From: Lysinibacillus_B sp042920265
GTDB lineage: Bacteria > Bacillota > Bacilli > Bacillales_A > Planococcaceae
Assembly: GCF_042920265.1 (NCBI RefSeq)
Contig: NZ_JBDQZI010000001.1
Coordinates: 1 to 64,000, forward strand
Direction of reading: 5' to 3'
DNA: 64,000 nucleotides
In this document: positions 60,260 to 64,000 of the stretch, piece by piece
How positions within the stretch are numbered: position 1 is the stretch's first letter
Layout of the letters: every line of letters begins with the position of its first letter
Position numbers and translations under genes: made by a program
Notes under the pieces: generated by a model
Database searches by the model: none
Seen by the model: only the letters and a program-made list of their open reading frames with translations
Told to the model about the DNA's origin: nothing

Positions 60260-61051
60260 GTGGATTTAAAGCGATTAGATGCATTTGCAAAAGGGATTAT
60301 TTTCGAAGCGGGAAAACGGATACGAGAATCATTTACATATGATTTAGAAGTTGAAACAAAATCGAATGCGAATGATTTAGTAACAAATATTGATCGTGAA
60401 ACAGAGCTTTTTTTTATTGAACAAATTCATGCATTTGACCCGTCACATAAAATTATTGGAGAAGAAGGGATGGGGGAAAGACCCGACTCTCTAGCAGGGG
60501 TTGTTTGGATTATCGACCCAATCGATGGCACGATGAACTTTGTTAAGCAACATCGCCATTTTATGATTACGGTTGGGATTTACATTGATGGTATTGGAAA
60601 ACTTGGGTACATATTCGATGTAATGCGTGAGGATTTATTTTATGCGATTGCAGGGGAAGGCGCTTGGTACAATGATTCACCGATGCGTAAGCTGCAACCA
60701 TTAAAAATTGAAGAAGCCGTGATTGGGATTAATGCGAGTTGGGTAACACCAAATCCTAAGATCAATCATGAAAAATTAATCGAGCTCATTCGAACAGTAC
60801 GTGGTACGCGTTCATATGGCTCGGCTGCAATGGAAATTGCCTTTGTGGTGAGCGGTAAACTAGATGGGTATATTTCGATGCGGCTAGCTCCTTGGGATAT
60901 TGCGGGTGGCATCATTATTGCACAAGAAGTTGGCGCAATCGCAACGAATTTAGAGGGGAATGGTTTTGATTTAATGCAATCTGATACGTTTATCATTGCC
61001 AATCCGTCTATTCATCAACTCATACTAGAAAACTATATCGAACAGAAATAA
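60260..61051 (+). CDS. suhB: inositol monophosphatase family protein
   Basis: This 263-aa Mg2+-dependent phosphatase shows IMPase motif A (WIIDPIDGTMNFVKQ), the upstream GEEG metal site (KIIGEEGMGE) and motif B (LAPWDIAGGIIIAQEVGA). It may act on inositol-1-phosphate, and on FBP or NADP phosphate in some homologues. It corresponds to B. subtilis YktC. It starts at GTG 60260 (AGAGGAAGGTGG upstream). The terminator is at 61054-61086. Confidence 0.9.
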   Translation: MDLKRLDAFAKGIIFEAGKRIRESFTYDLEVETKSNANDLVTNIDRETELFFIEQIHAFDPSHKIIGEEGMGERPDSLAGVVWIIDPIDGTMNFVKQHRHFMITVGIYIDGIGKLGYIFDVMREDLFYAIAGEGAWYNDSPMRKLQPLKIEEAVIGINASWVTPNPKINHEKLIELIRTVRGTRSYGSAAMEIAFVVSGKLDGYISMRLAPWDIAGGIIIAQEVGAIATNLEGNGFDLMQSDTFIIANPSIHQLILENYIEQK

Positions 61052-61053
61052 AG

Positions 61054-61086
61054 AAAGCCACCAAATGTGTAAATTTGGTGGCTTTT
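61054..61086. terminator. bidirectional terminator suhB/ylaF
   Basis: AAAGCCACCAAAT (61054-61066) pairs with ATTTGGTGGCTTT (61073-61085). Confidence 0.9.
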
Positions 61087-61091
61087 GTCAA

Positions 61092-61310
61092 TTATAAAAG
61101 ACCTGCTTGTACGAACTTTTTCTTTTGTTTCATACCCATTATAAAGATCACACACGTGACGATAATGCAAGCGATAATCCCAATCATGCCAGCCGTATCG
61201 TATTTATCTGTTCCAGCCATAAATACAAAAGATACGGAGAAGCCGATGCCAATCATCGAAAGCATCGCTGCGAGTGCGTAAATAAACATGACAAGTTTTG
61301 CTTTATTCAT
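61092..61310 (-). CDS. ylaF: YlaF family membrane protein (DUF5325)
   Basis: This 72-aa protein has two predicted transmembrane helices (LVMFIYALAAMLSMIGIGFSV region and MIGIIACIIVTCVIFIMG) and a basic C-terminus. It matches the YlaF family and lies upstream of typA in the opposite orientation. The function is unknown. AGGAGGA precedes ATG 61310 on the complement. Confidence 0.8.
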   Translation of the reverse strand: MNKAKLVMFIYALAAMLSMIGIGFSVSFVFMAGTDKYDTAGMIGIIACIIVTCVIFIMGMKQKKKFVQAGLL

Positions 61311-61434
61311 GAGAAATCCTCCTCTAAAGATACTATATTAAGAGAACAATGTTCAATTTCCAAAAAGACATTTGTGTCTACATATGCTATAATAGCACAG
61401 TTAAACAACTGAAAAAAGAATATGGAGTGGAATA

Positions 61435-63285
61435 ATGACAAATTTACGTCAAGATTTACGTAACATTGCAATTATCGCGCACGTTGACCATGGGAAAACG
61501 ACGCTAGTAGACCAATTATTAAAACAATCAGGAACATTCCGTTCGAACGAACAAGTAGAAGAACGTGCAATGGACTCAAATGATATCGAACGTGAGCGCG
61601 GTATTACGATTTTAGCAAAAAATACAGCTGTTAACTATAACGGCACACGTATTAACATTTTAGATACACCAGGACACGCGGACTTCGGTGGAGAAGTAGA
61701 GCGTATCCTTAAAATGGTAGACGGCGTTTTACTAGTAGTAGACGCTTATGAAGGCTGTATGCCACAAACGCGCTTTGTATTAAAGAAAGCACTAGAGCAA
61801 AATTTAACGCCAATCGTTGTAGTGAATAAAGTCGATAAAGACTCAGCTCGTCCAGAAGAAGTAGTAGACGAAGTGTTAGAGTTATTAATTGAACTAGATG
61901 CAAATGACGATCAATTAGACTTCCCTGTTGTGTATGCTTCAGGTGTGAATGGGACGGCTTCATTAGATTCAAACCCAGCAAATCAAGAAGAAAACATGCA
62001 GTGCTTATTTGAGCAAATCATTGAGCATATTCCAGCGCCAGCGGATAATTCAGATGAGCCATTACAATTCCAAGTAGCATTACTTGATTATAATGACTTC
62101 GTTGGTCGTATCGGTATCGGCCGTGTATTCCGTGGGACGATTTCTGTTGGTCAGCAAGTAGCGTTAATGAAGCTTGATGGCACAGTGAAAAACTTCCGTG
62201 TAACGAAAATTTTCGGCTTCTTCGGTTTAAAACGTGAGGAAGTACAAACAGCCAAAGCGGGTGACTTAATCGCCGTTTCGGGTATGGAAGACATTAATGT
62301 AGGAGAAACAGTTTGTCCTGCTGAGCACCAAGAAGCGCTACCGCCATTACGTATTGATGAACCAACATTACAAATGACATTTTTAGTCAATAACTCACCA
62401 TTTGCTGGGCGTGAAGGGAAATGGGTAACATCTTCTAAAATTGAAGAGCGTTTACGTGCACAACTTCAGACGGACGTATCACTTCGCGTTGAAGATACAG
62501 ATTCACCGGATGCTTGGACAGTATCAGGTCGTGGTGAATTACACTTATCGATTCTAATCGAAAACATGCGTCGTGAAGGCTTTGAGTTACAAGTGTCGAA
62601 ACCACAAGTAATTATTAAAGAAGTAGATGGCGTAAAATGTGAACCAATCGAACGTGTACAAGTGGATGTACCAGAAGATTGCGTAGGTTCTATTATTGAG
62701 TCACTTGGTACACGTAAAGGTGAAATGTTAGACATGGTTAACAATGGTAACGGGCAAGTACGTATTATTTTCAACGTACCAGCGCGTGGCTTAATTGGTT
62801 ACTCAACAGAGTTCATGTCGTTAACAAAAGGTTTCGGTATCATTAACCATACGTTTGATTCGTACCAACCAGTTGTAGCAGGTAAAGTGGGAGGCCGTCA
62901 CCAAGGTGTACTTGTATCAATGGAGAACGGTAAATCAACAACTTATGGTATGATGGGTGTGGAAGACCGTGGTACACTATTTGTGGAACCAGGTACAGAA
63001 GTTTACGAAGGGATGATCGTTGGTGAAAATACACGTGAAAACGACATCACAGTAAACATTACAAAACAAAAGCAAAAAACAAATATTCGTTCTGCGAATA
63101 AAGACCAAACAAACGTGATTAAAAAACCTCGTCTAATGACACTTGAAGAAGCGTTAGAATATTTAAGTGATGATGAGTACTTAGAGGTAACACCAGAGTC
63201 AATTCGTTTACGTAAACAAATTTTAGATAAAAACGAACGTGAACGTATTGCGAAAAAGAAAAAATACGCTGAAATGGAGCAGTAA
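61435..63285 (+). CDS. typA: ribosome-associated GTPase TypA/BipA
   Basis: This 616-aa translational GTPase has G1 AHVDHGKTTL, G2 region RGITI, G3 DTPGHADFGG and G4 NKVDKD, followed by beta-barrel, EF-G-like III/V domains and the BipA-specific C-terminal domain. It assists 50S assembly and growth at low temperature or stress. It corresponds to B. subtilis YlaG. Strong codon bias. ATG 61435 follows ATGGAGTGG. ylaH follows after 26 nt. Confidence 0.96.
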   Translation: MTNLRQDLRNIAIIAHVDHGKTTLVDQLLKQSGTFRSNEQVEERAMDSNDIERERGITILAKNTAVNYNGTRINILDTPGHADFGGEVERILKMVDGVLLVVDAYEGCMPQTRFVLKKALEQNLTPIVVVNKVDKDSARPEEVVDEVLELLIELDANDDQLDFPVVYASGVNGTASLDSNPANQEENMQCLFEQIIEHIPAPADNSDEPLQFQVALLDYNDFVGRIGIGRVFRGTISVGQQVALMKLDGTVKNFRVTKIFGFFGLKREEVQTAKAGDLIAVSGMEDINVGETVCPAEHQEALPPLRIDEPTLQMTFLVNNSPFAGREGKWVTSSKIEERLRAQLQTDVSLRVEDTDSPDAWTVSGRGELHLSILIENMRREGFELQVSKPQVIIKEVDGVKCEPIERVQVDVPEDCVGSIIESLGTRKGEMLDMVNNGNGQVRIIFNVPARGLIGYSTEFMSLTKGFGIINHTFDSYQPVVAGKVGGRHQGVLVSMENGKSTTYGMMGVEDRGTLFVEPGTEVYEGMIVGENTRENDITVNITKQKQKTNIRSANKDQTNVIKKPRLMTLEEALEYLSDDEYLEVTPESIRLRKQILDKNERERIAKKKKYAEMEQ

Positions 63286-63311
63286 AAGCGTATCAAAAGA
63301 AAGGATGAAGG

Positions 63312-63716
63312 ATGTTGTTGAATTTAGCACTAAACTTTATTCAAGCATCTGCACCTACTGATGAAATAACGCAAGTTTATAGTAGAATGTCTGGTATTAC
63401 GCGCTATATTTATGAAAATTTAGCGGCGGTAGATGCGTCAGGTGCGGTTGATTATACGATTCCAGGTTATATTACGTTAGCGCTTATATTTGTCTTATCA
63501 GCGATTGTATATAAACTAGGCTTCGCAAAAACATTACCGTTATGGCAAAATGCTATTATTTATATATTCCTATTTTTAGGATGTATTATGCTGACATTCT
63601 TCGCCTTTTTCCTCCCAATGGTGGAAGGGTTAATTGTTGCAGCGTTGATCTTAATCGTCTATAAATCGCGCTTATGGCGTGAGAAACGTGAAGAGCAAAA
63701 AGCTGTAGCAAAATAA
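63312..63716 (+). CDS. ylaH: YlaH-like membrane protein
   Basis: This 134-aa protein has a soluble N-terminal part, then three predicted helices (about 53-72, 77-97, 98-113) and a basic C-terminal tail. It matches the YlaH family that follows typA in Bacillus. The function is unknown. ATG 63312 follows AAGGATGAAGG. The perfect terminator is at 63721-63763. Confidence 0.83.
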   Translation: MLLNLALNFIQASAPTDEITQVYSRMSGITRYIYENLAAVDASGAVDYTIPGYITLALIFVLSAIVYKLGFAKTLPLWQNAIIYIFLFLGCIMLTFFAFFLPMVEGLIVAALILIVYKSRLWREKREEQKAVAK

Positions 63717-63720
63717 TTCA

Positions 63721-63763
63721 AAAAGCTCGAATCTCCTATCTTAAAGGAGATTCGAGCTTTTTT
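63721..63763 (+). terminator. typA-ylaH terminator
   Basis: A perfect 17-bp stem (63721-63737 with 63745-63761), ending in a T-run. Confidence 0.93.
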
Positions 63764-63929
63764 AGTAGCTTATGATAGAGCGTGGATTTTATAAAGATAA
63801 AAATATTCTAATAAACATACATTTCCTAAAATGCGACAGGTGAAATAGATTTCTATCAAGGCACCCTTTTAGGCGATTTTGCATAACCTACTCTAGATAA
63901 AAGACCCTATTATTTAGAGGAGGATAGTC

Positions 63930-64000
63930 GTGAAAAGATTCGTGAAATCTGGTTTTGTTGTGATGTTCACATTGATGTTACTTCTCGTTCTGTCAGCGTG
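63930..64000 (+). CDS. lipoprotein, N-terminal fragment (cut by window end)
   Basis: Translation from GTG 63930, preceded by AGAGGAGG, gives a basic n-region (KRFVKSG), a hydrophobic core and LLLVLSA, with the first two bases of a TGN codon at the edge. This looks like a lipobox with its Cys just cut off. B. subtilis carries the germination lipoprotein ylaJ near this place; identity cannot be confirmed from 23 codons. Confidence 0.55.
   Translation, partial: MKRFVKSGFVVMFTLMLLLVLSA

Noticed and set aside
1..64000. CRISPR array, tRNA or rRNA genes, prophage
   Set aside because: No regularly spaced direct repeats, no tRNA-like cloverleaf with CCA end and no phage structural genes were recognised by reading; a tRNAscan/Rfam run would settle this.

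Overview
The window is chromosomal DNA of a low-GC, spore-forming Firmicute. Gene content and gene order point to the Planococcaceae (Solibacillus/Lysinibacillus-like) rather than Bacillus proper. The backbone follows the Bacillus subtilis ykv-yku-pdh-yla segment in order: ykvS, ykwC, cheV, ykuL/cbpB, ccpC, dapH-dapI, ykuU-ykuV, ktrC, rnjA-rpoY, ykrA, defB, pdhABCD, speA, yktA, yktB, a ykzI-like gene, suhB/yktC, ylaF, typA and ylaH. Family names were assigned by reading motifs and from memory of the families; no database search was run.

Layout. 0.1-6.3 kb: a B12-dependent radical SAM protein, a soluble PAS histidine kinase, a MarR regulator with a visible operator, a lipoprotein, a CPBP protease, ykvS and small genes including a Spo0E-type phosphatase (sporulation and signalling). 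6.6-12.4 kb: ykwC, cheV and a ppx-ppk polyphosphate operon. 12.4-20.7 kb: a GGDEF-EAL protein, cbpB, ccpC, the acetylase branch of lysine synthesis (dapH-dapI) and an MFS exporter. This block is bracketed by two ~520-bp copies of one diverged repeat in inverted orientation. 20.7-25.1 kb: a polyamine import operon (XRE-cupin regulator, then potABCD). 25.3-30.9 kb: a peroxiredoxin and thiol oxidoreductase, potassium channel subunit ktrC, RNase J1 and RNA polymerase epsilon, a HAD phosphatase and peptide deformylase. 31.2-36.1 kb: the pyruvate dehydrogenase operon.

36.1-55.1 kb separates pdhD from speA and is accessory relative to B. subtilis. It holds an SDR protein without the SDR catalytic triad, a decayed heme-monooxygenase-like gene, a TetR/CPBP pair with a 22-bp palindromic operator, a CstA-type transporter divergent from a GAF/PucR-type regulator, an eight-gene acyl-CoA degradation cluster (two complementary acyl-CoA dehydrogenases, ligase, thiolase, type-2 hydroxyacyl-CoA dehydrogenase, hydratase, alpha-methylacyl-CoA racemase-like protein, MBL hydrolase), and an LrgA/LrgB pair. 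55.1-64 kb returns to the conserved backbone, with a nitronate monooxygenase and a Fur-box-preceded ferrochelatase paralogue added.

Most promising observations: (i) the Fur-controlled ferrochelatase paralogue that lacks the catalytic glutamate; (ii) a complete 23-codon gene (promoter, RBS, ORF, terminator) for a very basic amphipathic peptide, divergent from ykrA; (iii) the paired acyl-CoA dehydrogenases with complementary losses, suggesting a heteromeric enzyme; (iv) a YkuU-type 2-Cys peroxiredoxin whose resolving cysteine is a tyrosine; (v) the interspersed repeat family. No tRNA, rRNA, CRISPR array, prophage or transposase gene was seen.
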